NCBI GenBank assembly: GCA_903919185.1
Contig: CAIXHF010000025.1
Location: 1-43,567, forward strand
Direction of reading: 5' to 3'
Source of the DNA: an uncultured Opitutia bacterium
Lineage (GTDB): Bacteria > Verrucomicrobiota > Verrucomicrobiia > Opitutales > UBA953
DNA: 43,567 nucleotides
Shown in pieces: positions 8,022-19,417 of the stretch. A model generated the notes under the pieces. The model did no database searches. It was given only the letters and a program-made list of their open reading frames with translations, and had not been told where the DNA came from. The position numbers and the translations under genes were made by a program. Within the stretch, counting starts at the first letter, position 1, and each line of letters opens with the position of its first letter.

Positions 8022-8060
8022 AGCCGGCTTGCATAGGGGTATGCAAGCCGGCTCCTTTTT
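8022..8060. terminator. strong intrinsic terminator, usable on both strands
   Basis: A perfect 13-bp stem AGCCGGCTTGCAT / ATGCAAGCCGGCT with loop AGGGGT is followed by CCTTTTT on the plus strand and flanked by AAAAAA on the other side, so it can also stop leftward transcription. On the plus strand it would end the transcript from tRNA-Met or from an RNA starting in the AT-rich gap. Confidence 0.8.
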
Positions 8061-8099
8061 GGGCAGATGCGAACGGCCACCCACCTGGCGAAACAAAAC

Positions 8100-8134
8100 G
8101 GCCCGGTCACCTTTTACAGTGGCCGGGCCTTTTT
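8100..8134. terminator. intrinsic terminator after pilC, usable on both strands
   Basis: An 11-bp stem GGCCCGGTCAC / GTGGCCGGGCC (one G-T pair) with an 8-base loop lies just past the pilC stop. Read leftward it is followed by CGTTTTG; read rightward by TTTTT. It most likely ends the leftward pil transcript. Confidence 0.75.
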
Positions 8135-8152
8135 GCGTCTAGCCACTAAACC

Positions 8153-9397
8153 TTAGCCACCACCGGTCATCTTCGTGATGAGCGCGATGAGCGGGAGGAA
8201 CATCGCGAGCACGATCGTACCGACGACCACAGCGAGGAACACGATGAGCACCGGCTCGATGATCGAGGTCAGGGCGGTCACGGCGTTGTCGATATCTTCG
8301 TCGTAGATATCGGCGACGCGATTGAGCATCTCCGGCAGCTGGCCTGTCTCTTCGCCGACCTGAATCATGGACGTCACCATCGCCGGGAAGACGCCGCTCT
8401 GGGCGAGCGGGACGGACAGTGCTTCACCGTCGCGGACGCGGTCATGCACCCGCTCGAGGGACTTCGCGATGACGACGTTGTCGAGCGTGTCGCGGGTAAT
8501 CGTAATCGCCTGCAGGATCGGCACGCCCGAAGCCATCAGGGTACCGAAGGTACGCGCAAAGCGGGAGACCGAGACAATCTTCACAAACTCACCAATCTTC
8601 GGTAGCTTAAAGATAATGCGGTCGAAGATCTCTTTGCCCTTCTCCGAACTCAACCACCACTTGAGGCCAGAGTAGACACCAAAGATGGCGATCGGGGTGA
8701 TGTACCAGAAATCGACTAGGAACGTGGAAAACGCGACGACATACTTGGTCAGGGCCGGCATGTTGGCTCGCTGCCCTTCGAGCATCTTCTGGAAGGACGG
8801 CACCACCTTCACCATGAGGATATAAACGATAATGATGGCGACTGTGACGACCACGCCTGGGTAGACCAACGCGGACTTGACCTTCTTCTGGATGCGTTGG
8901 GACTTTTCACGGAACTTGGCGAGACGGTCGAGGACCTTGTCGAGCACACCGCCCGCTTCACCGGCCTTCACCATGTTGACGAAGAGACGGTCAAAGACCT
9001 TGGGGTGAGCCTGGAGGGCTTCGGAGAAGTTATTACCCTGGGAGACGCTGTCGGCGATGTTGGCTAGGACTTCCTTGAAGTGCGGGTTGAGCTCCTGCTT
9101 GTGAATCAACTCGAGGGCGCGGAGCAAGGGCAAGCCCGCGACGATGAGCGTCGCCAACTGGCGCGTCATGATCGTGACATTCTCCTCGGAAACCTTGGCG
9201 CCGAAGGTGAAGCTGGACTTCTTGGGGGCGCTGCTGGCAACGACGGCCTTAGCGGCACCGCCATCGCTGGCGAGGGTCGTTACCATGAGGCCGCGGGCCA
9301 TGAGCTTTTGACGGGCCTGCTCATCACTAGCGGCTTCGATTTTACCGGAGGTCTGCGCACCACTACGGTCGATGGCGCTGTACTTGTATTCGGGCAT
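8153..9397 (-). CDS. pilC: type IV pilus / type II secretion inner-membrane platform protein (PilC/GspF family)
   Basis: The 414-residue protein opens with 'MPEYKYSAIDRSGAQTSGKIEA', the usual start of PilC/GspF, and contains two T2SSF domains (about residues 75-195 and 275-400), each with its helical bundle and membrane helices ('VYPGVVVTVAIIIVYILMVKVVP', 'WYITPIAIFGVYSGL', 'IEPVLIVFLAVVVGTIVLAMFLP'). PilC is the inner-membrane platform that couples the PilB and PilT motors to pilin insertion and removal. It is the last gene of the pilB-pilT-pilB-pilC run, 22 bases after the second PilB-like ATPase. The start codon is preceded by a pyrimidine-rich stretch, not by a Shine-Dalgarno sequence. 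The pilin and alignment genes are not in the window. Confidence 0.92.
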   Translation of the reverse strand: MPEYKYSAIDRSGAQTSGKIEAASDEQARQKLMARGLMVTTLASDGGAAKAVVASSAPKKSSFTFGAKVSEENVTIMTRQLATLIVAGLPLLRALELIHKQELNPHFKEVLANIADSVSQGNNFSEALQAHPKVFDRLFVNMVKAGEAGGVLDKVLDRLAKFREKSQRIQKKVKSALVYPGVVVTVAIIIVYILMVKVVPSFQKMLEGQRANMPALTKYVVAFSTFLVDFWYITPIAIFGVYSGLKWWLSSEKGKEIFDRIIFKLPKIGEFVKIVSVSRFARTFGTLMASGVPILQAITITRDTLDNVVIAKSLERVHDRVRDGEALSVPLAQSGVFPAMVTSMIQVGEETGQLPEMLNRVADIYDEDIDNAVTALTSIIEPVLIVFLAVVVGTIVLAMFLPLIALITKMTGGG

Positions 9398-9419
9398 GGG
9401 AGTGGGGTGAGGTTAAAGG

Positions 9420-11102
9420 TTAGGTGTATTTAAGGACTTCTTCGATCGTCGTGTGGCCGTCGAAAATGCATCGGATGCCGTCTTCACGGAGCGGGCGCAT
9501 ACCCACTTCGATGGCCTTCTGCTTGAGGACGAGCGTCGGGGCACGCTGGGAAATCATCGTGCGCAGGGAATCAGTAATCGTCATGAGCTCGAAGAGGCCT
9601 TGACGACCGCGGTAACCCGAACGACTGCACTCAGCGCAACCCTTACCGAAGTAGAACTTCTTGTTCGTGATCTCAAGCGCATCGACGTCGAGCATGTTGA
9701 TGACTTCCTTGTCCGGCTCATAGGCCGTGCGGCAGACCTTACAGATGCGGCGCAAGAGACGCTGGGCGAGGATGCCTTCCAAAGAAGCGGAAATAAGGAA
9801 CGGCTCCAGACCCATATCGATGAGTCGAGTCACGGCGCCAGGGGCGTCGTTGGTGTGAAGGGTGGACAACACGACGTGACCGGTCAGCGAGGCCTGCACG
9901 GCGATCTGGGCGGTCTCGAGATCTCGAATTTCGCCGACCATGATGGTGTCGGGATCTTGACGCAGGAAGGAGCGCAGCGCCGCGGCGAAGGTCAGGCCGA
10001 CCTGGTGGTTAATCGGCACCTGCATGATACCTTCGACTTCATACTCAACAGGGTCTTCGGCGGTGAGGATTTTGACGTCCTCGGTGTTTACCTCGCGCAA
10101 GGCAGAGTAAAGCGTGGTCGTCTTACCCGAGCCGGTCGGGCCGGTAACGATGAAGATACCGTTCGGGCGGTTTACCATCGCCCGAATCCCTTCCTTGATA
10201 TCTTCCTGCATCGACAGGGCGTCGAGGCTCAGGTTGACGACGGTCTTGTCCAAAATACGCAACACGACGGACTCGCCGAACTGGGTCGGGAGCGTGGATA
10301 CACGAAGGTCGATAGCCCGTCCGCCGATCGTGGTCTTAATGCGACCATCCTGGGGAATGCGACGTTCAGCGATGTTCAGCGCCGAGAGGACCTTGACGCG
10401 GGCGATGACGGCCGAAGCCAGGTTCTTGGGCGGAGGGGCCATTTCGTACAACGAACCGTCGATGCGGTAACGGATACGGAACTGGTCCTCAAAGGGCTCG
10501 AAGTGAATGTCGGACGCCTTGGCCTTGACGGCTTCCTGCAGAACGAGGTCAACGAAGCGGATGATTGGGGCCAGGCTAGCGGCGGCCACGACGTCTTCAT
10601 CGTTCGTGGCGGCAGCGGCGCCTTCCTCGAACTCGCCTAGGAGGTCTTCCATCGAAGTCGCGGAGGCTTCACCGTAGACGCGGATAACCGCTGATTCGAC
10701 CATGTCTGGGTCAGCCACAGCCAACTCGATGTCGCGTTTCAGGATGAACGTCAGTTCGTTGATGGCGGAGGAATTGAAGGCGTCCTTAGCGACGAGGGTC
10801 AGCTTGCCGGCTTCGTCCGCCACGGGCACGACCATGTACTTGTGCGCCTGAGCAGGCTTGAGCGTGCGAGTCAGTTCATCGGCAAGGTCGGCCGGGATGG
10901 CCGAGTAATACTGAACCTGCAGGTGGTCAGCGACGGCCTGCAGCAAGGTCGGTCGGTCGGCCAAGCCAGCGTCAATCAGGCTGTCGGCGAAGGACTTTCC
11001 GGTCGTCGCGTGCGACTCCCAAAGTTCGTCGGATTGGGTCTGGTCGACAAGGCCGGCTTCGAGCGCGATATCGCGCATGACGTCACTGTGGTCTTCAAAC
11101 AT
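9420..11102 (-). CDS. type IV pilus assembly ATPase, PilB/GspE family (second copy)
   Basis: The protein has 560 residues. The N-terminal half has a MshEN/GspE-N-type fold ('[25 protein letters not shown]'). The C-terminal half is a secretion ATPase with Walker A '[15 protein letters not shown]', an Asp box, Walker B '[16 protein letters not shown]', a His box ('[19 protein letters not shown]') and the tetracysteine zinc site (CKVC ... [13 protein letters not shown]). PilB-type motors hydrolyse ATP to push pilin into the fibre. An acidic Ala-rich linker (around '[16 protein letters not shown]') joins the halves. It lies 21 bases after pilT and 22 before pilC. A second PilB-like gene lies two genes upstream; which of the two drives extension cannot be read from the sequence. 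Confidence 0.9.
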   Translation of the reverse strand: MFEDHSDVMRDIALEAGLVDQTQSDELWESHATTGKSFADSLIDAGLADRPTLLQAVADHLQVQYYSAIPADLADELTRTLKPAQAHKYMVVPVADEAGKLTLVAKDAFNSSAINELTFILKRDIELAVADPDMVESAVIRVYGEASATSMEDLLGEFEEGAAAATNDEDVVAAASLAPIIRFVDLVLQEAVKAKASDIHFEPFEDQFRIRYRIDGSLYEMAPPPKNLASAVIARVKVLSALNIAERRIPQDGRIKTTIGGRAIDLRVSTLPTQFGESVVLRILDKTVVNLSLDALSMQEDIKEGIRAMVNRPNGIFIVTGPTGSGKTTTLYSALREVNTEDVKILTAEDPVEYEVEGIMQVPINHQVGLTFAAALRSFLRQDPDTIMVGEIRDLETAQIAVQASLTGHVVLSTLHTNDAPGAVTRLIDMGLEPFLISASLEGILAQRLLRRICKVCRTAYEPDKEVINMLDVDALEITNKKFYFGKGCAECSRSGYRGRQGLFELMTITDSLRTMISQRAPTLVLKQKAIEVGMRPLREDGIRCIFDGHTTIEEVLKYT

Positions 11103-11123
11103 GGGGAATGGGCGGGTGAGGGG

Positions 11124-12197
11124 TTATTTCTTGAGGGCGACGGGATTGAGGCGGGCACGCATCATCTCGGAGTCCTGGCAGTAGTTCATCACTTCCTCTT
11201 CGGCAACCTTACCTTGATTGAACAAGGCAAGGAGATCGGAATCCAGCGTGCGCATTCCGCGCGCAGCACCCGTCTCGATGTCGGAGGTGATTTGGAAAGT
11301 CTTGTTCTCGCGGATCTTCGCGGCGATGCCGTCGGTCCGAATCATAATCTCGTAGGCCGCGACGCGCTTATCGTCCACGGTGCGCAGGAGGCACTGGGAG
11401 ACGACGGCGACAATCGAGGAAGAAAGCTGGACGCGAATCTGGTCACGGGCCCCTGCGGGGAAAGCATCCAGGATACGGTCGACGGTGCGGGCGGCCCCAG
11501 TGGTATGGAGTGTGCCGAATACCAGGTGGCCAGTCTCTGCAGCCGAGACGGCGGCCTCGATGGTCTCGAGGTCGCGCATTTCACCAATGAGGATAACATC
11601 GGGGTCCTGGCGGAGGGCGGCGCGGACGCCTTCGGCGAAGGAGGGGACGTCGTTGTGGACTTCCCGTTGCGTGACCACGCAGCCCTTGTGGGCGTGATAA
11701 TACTCGATGGGGTCCTCGATCGTGACGATGTGACCGTCCTCGTTCTCGTTGATCCAGTTAATCATCGAAGCGAGGGTCGTGGACTTACCGGAACCGGTCG
11801 GACCCGTCACCAGGATGAGCCCGCGCGGACGGCGCAGGAGGTCCTTGATCATCGGCGGCAGGCGGAGCTGCTCGAGCGTGAAGATTGCCGTGGGAATGAG
11901 GCGCAGGACCATCCCGAGCACGCCTTTACCGCGGTAGACGTTGACGCGGAAACGGGCCTTCTTGTGGAAAGAGAAACCAAAGTCGCAGCCGCCGTCGCGC
12001 TTGAGGCGCTCGACTTGCTCGGAGGGCGTAATGGAGCTCACCAAGGCTTGGGTATCCTCGCTCGTGAGCGCGGCGCCTTCAATCGAGACCACACTGCCAC
12101 TGACGCGGAGACTCGGCGCCCGGCCGACGTGCAGGTGCAAGTCGGAAGCGCCATTCTCAATCATGGCTTCCAGGAGCTGGTTAATCTCGTACGCCAT
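11124..12197 (-). CDS. pilT: type IV pilus retraction ATPase PilT
   Basis: The 357-residue protein matches PilT in length and order: N-terminal PAS-like part ('[23 protein letters not shown]'), Walker A '[19 protein letters not shown]', Asp box '[12 protein letters not shown]', Walker B '[19 protein letters not shown]', His box '[16 protein letters not shown]' and a C-terminal segment '[14 protein letters not shown]' in the place of the AIRNLIRE motif. There is no zinc tetracysteine site, as expected for PilT and in contrast to its PilB-like neighbours. PilT depolymerises pili to power twitching and DNA uptake. It starts seven bases after the first PilB-like gene and is surely in the same transcript. 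Confidence 0.93.
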   Translation of the reverse strand: MAYEINQLLEAMIENGASDLHLHVGRAPSLRVSGSVVSIEGAALTSEDTQALVSSITPSEQVERLKRDGGCDFGFSFHKKARFRVNVYRGKGVLGMVLRLIPTAIFTLEQLRLPPMIKDLLRRPRGLILVTGPTGSGKSTTLASMINWINENEDGHIVTIEDPIEYYHAHKGCVVTQREVHNDVPSFAEGVRAALRQDPDVILIGEMRDLETIEAAVSAAETGHLVFGTLHTTGAARTVDRILDAFPAGARDQIRVQLSSSIVAVVSQCLLRTVDDKRVAAYEIMIRTDGIAAKIRENKTFQITSDIETGAARGMRTLDSDLLALFNQGKVAEEEVMNYCQDSEMMRARLNPVALKK

Positions 12198-12204
12198 GAC
12201 AAAC

Positions 12205-13920
12205 TTAGATGACGTCGTCGGCGACGGTAGCGCCCATCACTTCCTCAACCGTGGTCATACCTGAAGCGACCTTACGCTGGCCGTCTTCGCGCATGGTGCG
12301 CATGCCGGCCTCACGGGCCTTGCGGCGCAGGTCGACGAGGTTCGCGCCCGCGTAAATCATTTCCTGAATTTCTTCGGTGATGACGAAAAGTTCAAAGACC
12401 CCACGACGGCCCTTGTAACCACGTTCACCACACTTAGCACAACCGGCACCCTTCATGGGGGTCGCCCCAGCGATGTCCTGCTCGGACATGCCGATGGTGT
12501 AGAGTTCCTTCGCGGTCGGCTTGTACGGCTGTGCGCACGACTGGCAGACGCGACGCACGAGGCGTTGGGCCAGGGCGCCGCGCAAAGCGGCGGACACTAG
12601 GAACGGCTTCACGCCGATATCGACGAGTCGCGTCACGGCGCTGACGGAGTCGTTGGTGTGGAGGGTGGAGAACACCATGTGGCCGGTCAGGGCTGCATTG
12701 ATCGAAATTTCCGCGGTCTCAAAATCTCGAATTTCACCGATCATGATGATGTTCGGCGCCTGCCGGAGCATGGCGCGGAGGGCGGCGGCGAAGGTCATGC
12801 CGACGTCGCGCTTCACCTGCACCTGATTGATACCGCCCATCTGGTACTCGACCGGATCTTCGACGGTGATAATCTTACGGTCGGGCTTGTTGATGTAATT
12901 CAACGCCGAATACAAGGTGGTCGACTTACCGGAACCGGTCGGACCCGTAACGAGGAAGACGCCATCCGAACCGGAGATGAGGCTTTGGAACTTGGCTTGG
13001 TCATCCGCAAAGAACCCGAGCTCCGGCAGACCGAGCTTGAGGCCTTCCTTGTCGAGGATTCGCATGACAATCGATTCACCGTAGACGGTCGGGAGAACAG
13101 ACACACGTAAGTCGATGTCACGACCGCCGGTGCGGGCCTGAATACGTCCGTCCTGCGGGATACGCTTTTCGGCGAGCGAGACTTCCGCCATCAGCTTGAG
13201 ACGAGAGATAACGGAGGCCTGCAGGCGCTTGGGTGGGCCCTTCATTTCCTGGAGCACACCGTCGATACGAAAACGCACGCGGAACCGCTTTTCCAAGGGC
13301 TCCAAGTGAATATCCGAAGCCTTACGGCGGATGGCGTCGACGATGAGGGAGTTGACGTAACGGATGATCGGCGCGTCGTCTTCCTTGGCATCCCCACCCT
13401 GCGGGAGCTCAACGGACAGACCGTCTTCCGAGGCTTTACCGAAGACTTCCTCGTAGGAAACGCTGACCTGACCACCACTATAGCAGCGGGCAATGGCGGT
13501 ACGAAGTTCATCCGGCGGCGCGAGTTTCGGATTAAGCGTGAGCTTGAGGACACGGGCCAGGGAATCGAGGCTTTCGGTATCGAGCGGGTCAGCGATAGCG
13601 ACGAGGAGTTCCACCCCGTCCATCTGCAACGGCAGGATATTGGAACGCTCCGCTTGGTCGCGGCTAATAAGCTTCAATAATTCATCAGCCGGGGAAACCT
13701 GCGAAAGGTCGACAACTTCCATGTCGAACTCGATACCGAGGGCTTCGGTAATCTTCGCCCAGGTAACCTTGCCGTTCTCGACGAGGTTAGCCAAGGCGAG
13801 CGTATCGGGGTTGCCATCCGGGCTTGCAGCCACGGCCGCACGGGCCTCGGCGACGTCGCCCGCGGTTACGAGGGCTTTGTCCTGAATGAATTGGATGACG
13901 AAATCGTCGGCGGTCGTCAC
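12205..13920 (-). CDS. type IV pilus / type II secretion ATPase, PilB/GspE family (first copy)
   Basis: About 571 residues from a GTG at 13920. The open frame runs to 14121, but that would overlap coaE and give an implausible N-terminus; no ATG lies between. AAGGA sits about ten bases before the GTG. The protein has an MshEN-type N-terminal domain ('[24 protein letters not shown]'), Walker A '[19 protein letters not shown]', Walker B '[19 protein letters not shown]' (APN instead of the common DPD), His box '[19 protein letters not shown]' and the zinc tetracysteine (CQSC ... [13 protein letters not shown]). It heads the four-gene pil run. Whether it extends pili or serves another filament is open. 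Confidence 0.88.
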   Translation of the reverse strand: MTTADDFVIQFIQDKALVTAGDVAEARAAVAASPDGNPDTLALANLVENGKVTWAKITEALGIEFDMEVVDLSQVSPADELLKLISRDQAERSNILPLQMDGVELLVAIADPLDTESLDSLARVLKLTLNPKLAPPDELRTAIARCYSGGQVSVSYEEVFGKASEDGLSVELPQGGDAKEDDAPIIRYVNSLIVDAIRRKASDIHLEPLEKRFRVRFRIDGVLQEMKGPPKRLQASVISRLKLMAEVSLAEKRIPQDGRIQARTGGRDIDLRVSVLPTVYGESIVMRILDKEGLKLGLPELGFFADDQAKFQSLISGSDGVFLVTGPTGSGKSTTLYSALNYINKPDRKIITVEDPVEYQMGGINQVQVKRDVGMTFAAALRAMLRQAPNIIMIGEIRDFETAEISINAALTGHMVFSTLHTNDSVSAVTRLVDIGVKPFLVSAALRGALAQRLVRRVCQSCAQPYKPTAKELYTIGMSEQDIAGATPMKGAGCAKCGERGYKGRRGVFELFVITEEIQEMIYAGANLVDLRRKAREAGMRTMREDGQRKVASGMTTVEEVMGATVADDVI

Positions 13921-13961
13921 AGTGGGGGTATCCTTGGCGGAAGGTGGGGTGATAAGTGCAT
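13917..13961 (-). other. possible 14-codon Pro-rich leader ORF overlapping the pilB-like start
   Basis: On the minus strand an ATG at 13961 opens a 14-codon frame, [14 protein letters not shown], whose TGA overlaps the GTG proposed for the PilB-like ATPase (GTGA). Two PP pairs are present. AGGAG directly abuts the ATG, which is too close for normal ribosome binding. It could couple translation to the ATPase or be chance; nothing else supports it. Confidence 0.2.
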
Positions 13962-14033
13962 CTCCTAGGGGTGGAACTGCACGAGAGCCTTGAAACCTAA
14001 ATCCCACCCCCTCCTCGGCAATCGCAAAAGCGG

Positions 14034-14624
14034 TCAAATAGCGGACTTCTCGACGGCCGTGAGCTGAGCCACTAATCGCCTCACCTGCGCCTCCAAGGCG
14101 GACAAGTCTCCATCGTTCCAAAGGATATGATTAGATTTCGCAAACTTTTGAACTAGAGGTATTTGCGAATTAATCCTCACTTGGGCGTCCGTCCGCGAAA
14201 GGCCTCTGGCCTCCAAACGAGTCAAACGAACGTCATCCGAGCAAGCCACACAAACGACACAAGCATACTCGGCCTCCAATCCTTTCTCAAAAAGCAAAGG
14301 GATTTCGACCACATGATGCTGCGTCGCATCGGCCACCGCAGCTTGGCGGAGCCGGGCGACCTCCGGATGCACCATGCCTTCGAGGAAAGCGAGCTCAGCG
14401 GGGGCGCCAAAAACCTTGCGACCAATCCAAGCCCGATCAGGCAAACCATCCGTCCCCAGTGCTTCCCGACCCCAGCGCGCAACGAGCTGAAGGACGATGT
14501 CCGGGCGAACCAGAACCGAGCGCGCCAGCTGGTCGGCATCGACGACCTTAAAGCCCAAGCGCGCAAACATGGCTAAGGCTGCGGACTTGCCGCAACCAAT
14601 GCCACCCGTGAGCCCTAGGACCAT
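14034..14624 (-). CDS. coaE: dephospho-CoA kinase
   Basis: The 196-residue protein starts '[17 protein letters not shown]', the P-loop of CoaE, with '[12 protein letters not shown]' after it and '[13 protein letters not shown]' in the middle, both typical. It phosphorylates the 3'-hydroxyl of dephospho-CoA to give coenzyme A, the last step of CoA synthesis, in the cytoplasm. It lies 39 bases after ftsH and 113 bases before the PilB-like gene; coaE is often near pil genes in other bacteria (pilB-pilC-pilD-coaE), which supports the grouping. Length is normal for the family. Confidence 0.93.
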   Translation of the reverse strand: MVLGLTGGIGCGKSAALAMFARLGFKVVDADQLARSVLVRPDIVLQLVARWGREALGTDGLPDRAWIGRKVFGAPAELAFLEGMVHPEVARLRQAAVADATQHHVVEIPLLFEKGLEAEYACVVCVACSDDVRLTRLEARGLSRTDAQVRINSQIPLVQKFAKSNHILWNDGDLSALEAQVRRLVAQLTAVEKSAI

Positions 14625-14663
14625 GCAAGGACCCTAACCCGCTTTTACGCCCAAGGGCAAACC

Positions 14664-16639
<1,976 letters not shown>

Positions 16640-16643
<4 letters not shown>

Positions 16644-18058
16644 CGGGGGAGGTCTGAACTTAAGCAGGGGCTAAGCCAAGTCAACCGGAGAGCCCCCTTC
16701 TGCGGTCCGACCAGACGGGCGAAGTGCGCCGGCGGCTGACCAGGAACCCAATAAATTGTATTATCAACTAGCACCACGGGCAGGGATTCTCGCTGTTCCA
16801 CGGGGATTTTTCGGTTAATGAGCAGGTCCGAGAGCTTGGCCGAACCGGGCGACCCCAACGGCTGGTAGCGATCGCCCTCCATGCGGCCGCGCCATGCCAA
16901 GTCTAGGCCATGCGGGACATTTAGGTAAGCGACTGAGTCAGCGGGGATGTCCCCCCGGGACAACTTTGCCCAGAGGGCATCGTCTACGTCCACTCTTTCC
17001 GCCAAAAGGCCGCTCGCGTCGTCGAACTGTCCGAGCACCAACGGACGCAGCTCAGGCCCAAAAGCGACCGCCACCGACCTCGGCAAAAAGAGCCGCCCAC
17101 TCTTATGGACCACGAGCTGGGCAAGTAAAGTCGCCTGCGCGTCGCGGGCAGTGACGAGCGCGGCGACCAGCGGCTCCAGGGACGGACCACTGGCCGAAGA
17201 TAACCCCTGCTCGGCGAGGAAACGGCTCAAAACGGCATGAGCCAAAGCAGCCGGGCGACCGTGCAAGGCAACTGTACCGACGGATCCATCGGGCCGGACG
17301 GTGCAGCCGAGTTCATCGGCCCAAGCCAAGAGGGCCGTGTGCGCATCATCCAGGTGACGGGCGGATGCGCCAAAGCCTTGGGTAAACGTCGGACCCAAAG
17401 CTTCCGTCCCACCCTGCCCCACCCACGCACGGACACGATTACGGACCGCGATGGGTTGCAGGTTGGTCGCATCTTCGTGCCAGGGAATCGCCCCAGCGGA
17501 TAAAGCCGCGAGGAGCTCGGCCTTCGTTAGCCGCGCCCCGATCAGCGGTCGCCAATGGACGTGACCCGCGCGGAATGCTTGCCATTCCCGCGGAGCCGCC
17601 AAGCCGGCGAGGCCAGCACCGCGCGCCAAGCGCATGAGCATGGTTTCCACGACGTCATCCAAATGATGGGCGGTGGCGATTACCCGCAGGCCCTGCGCCG
17701 CACGTTGTTGCGCAAAGAAGTCCATGCGGGCCGCACGCAGCTCGGCTTCGGAGGCGAGACCGACTGCACCCCGCTCGCCGACAACGCAAGGGACGTCAAG
17801 GGCAGCGCACAGGGCCTGCACGAAGCGCGCATCGCCCTCCGCAGCTTCGCCTCGCACGCGGTGGTTGAAGTGGAGGACGCGCAACCGTGGCCGCAGAGTT
17901 TCATCCGCCCACAAGGCCAGCAACAGATAGACGGAATCAGCGCCACCCGACACGGCTACCCCAATGAGTTCAGTCGGCAAAAGTCCGCCCTTCGCTAAAT
18001 GCGGCCAAGCCGCGACGGACGCGCGCAGGTCGAGGAGGGAGGGAAGGGCCGGACTCAC
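16640..18058 (-). CDS. tilS: tRNA(Ile)-lysidine synthase TilS
   Basis: TilS uses ATP and lysine to modify C34 of the CAT-anticodon tRNA-Ile so that it reads AUA. The protein (472 residues from a GTG at 18058) has the N-type ATP pyrophosphatase loop 'AVSGGADSVYLLLAL', then 'RVLHFNHRVRGEAAEGDARFV', 'ATAHHLDDVVETMLMRLARGAGL', and a C-terminal TilS domain ('YQPLGSPGSAKLSDLLINRKIP'). The open frame runs upstream to 18352, but that would overlap serS, and homology begins only after the GTG. It follows serS by 46 bases and overlaps ftsH by four bases. Confidence 0.92.
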
Positions 18059-18104
18059 GAAACAAACATAGCCGACCGCCCTGCCCTGCCAACCTAAAGT
18101 AATC

Positions 18105-19373
18105 TTAGAACGACAAGATCTCCTTGCCGTACCAGCGGCGCAAGGCCTCGGGGATGCGCACGGTGCCGTCGGGCTGTAGGTTGTTCTCGAGGATCGCCGC
18201 CAGAACGCGCGGCAAGCCGAGGCCAGAGCCGTTGAGGGTGTGCACAAACTCGGGCTTCCCATCCTTCGGACGGAAGCGTATCCCCGCGCGGCGGGCCTGG
18301 AAGTCGGTGAAGTTGGAGCAGCTCGAAACCTCGAGCCAGCGCTTCTGCCCACCGGCCCAGACTTCGAGGTCGTACTGCTTGCTGTGCGAGAAACCGATGT
18401 CGCCCGCGCAGATCAAGAGCACGCGGTAAGGGAGATTTAGCTTCTGCAGCAGGCGCTCGGCGTCGCCGCGCAGGAGCTCGAGTTCAGCAAAGGATTGGTC
18501 GGGGTGGACCCACTTCACGAGCTCGACCTTATCGAACTGGTGCAAGCGATTGAGGCCACGCACGTGTGCGCCCCAGCTGCCGGCTTCGCGACGGAAGCAC
18601 GGCGTATAACCACAGCGCTTCATCGGCAAGGAAGCCTCGTCGAGGATCTCGTCGCGGAAGAAGTTCGTCACCGGCACCTCCGCCGTCGGGATCATATAGA
18701 AATCATCCGTCTGCGCATGATACATCTGGCCTTCTTTGTCCGGCAGCTGGCCGGTGGCAGTCGCGCTGGCGGCGTTCACCATCAAGGGGGCGTGGACTTC
18801 GGTGTAGCCGTTGCTGCCAGCCTCCTCGAGGAAGTATTGAATGAGCGCGCGAACGAGGCGGGCCATGTCGCCGACGTAGAACGGAAAGCCTGCGCCGGTG
18901 ACCTTCACGCCGCGCTCGAAATCGATGGCCTTATTAAACCAAGCGATATCCCAGTGCGCCTTAGCGGCGGCGGAAACCAGCTGGGCGGGGTCGCCCCAGG
19001 TAGAGACGACCTGATTGTCGGCTTCGGTGCGTCCTTCGGGCACAGAATCGTGAGGAATATTAGGGACGGAAAGGGCGACGGCCTTCATCTGCTCCTCGAC
19101 CTCCGAAACTTTCTTCTCGAGCTCCTTCACCTTGGCGGAGGCCGTCTTCATCTCGACCACCTTAGCCTGGAACTCGGGCGAGCCCTTGGGCAAGGCGGCC
19201 ATCTCTTTGTTCGCGGCGTTCTGGGCGGAACGAGCGACTTCGAATTCGGCCACCGCATGGCGGCGGGCTTCATCGGCGGCCAAAACGGCGTCGAGGTCGA
19301 CTTGGAATTTCTTCCGGGCGATGCCCTTACGGACGAGGTCGATGTTTTCGCGAAGGAACTTGGGATCCAGCAT
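18105..19373 (-). CDS. serS: seryl-tRNA synthetase
   Basis: The 422-residue class II synthetase charges tRNA-Ser. It begins 'MLDPKFLRENIDLVRKGIARKK' and has the long N-terminal antiparallel coiled coil that grips the tRNA variable arm (about residues 30-105, rich in K, E and A). Later come motif 2 'CFRREAGSWGAHVRGLNRLHQFDKVE' and motif 3 'NGSGLGLPRVLAAILENNLQ'. Length matches bacterial SerRS. No T-box or other leader is apparent in the 44 bases upstream. It sits between the zinc-ribbon membrane protein and tilS in the same direction. Confidence 0.96.
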   Translation of the reverse strand: MLDPKFLRENIDLVRKGIARKKFQVDLDAVLAADEARRHAVAEFEVARSAQNAANKEMAALPKGSPEFQAKVVEMKTASAKVKELEKKVSEVEEQMKAVALSVPNIPHDSVPEGRTEADNQVVSTWGDPAQLVSAAAKAHWDIAWFNKAIDFERGVKVTGAGFPFYVGDMARLVRALIQYFLEEAGSNGYTEVHAPLMVNAASATATGQLPDKEGQMYHAQTDDFYMIPTAEVPVTNFFRDEILDEASLPMKRCGYTPCFRREAGSWGAHVRGLNRLHQFDKVELVKWVHPDQSFAELELLRGDAERLLQKLNLPYRVLLICAGDIGFSHSKQYDLEVWAGGQKRWLEVSSCSNFTDFQARRAGIRFRPKDGKPEFVHTLNGSGLGLPRVLAAILENNLQPDGTVRIPEALRRWYGKEILSF

Positions 19374-19417
19374 AGGCCGACTTTGCCCAATTCACCCGCC
19401 CAAGGGCAACGGGGAAG

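Noticed and set aside
9453-12212. Long plus-strand open frames (395 and 456 codons) antisense to the pilB-like and pilT genes
   Set aside because: They mirror real genes with clear motifs on the other strand and show no family features; long antisense frames are expected in GC-rich coding DNA.
13921-14121. Extended N-terminus of the first PilB-like protein
   Set aside because: It would overlap coaE, and the residues do not look like a PilB N-terminus; the GTG at 13920 is more reasonable.
18059-18352. Extended N-terminus of TilS
   Set aside because: It would overlap serS by almost 250 bases, and TilS homology starts just after the GTG at 18058.
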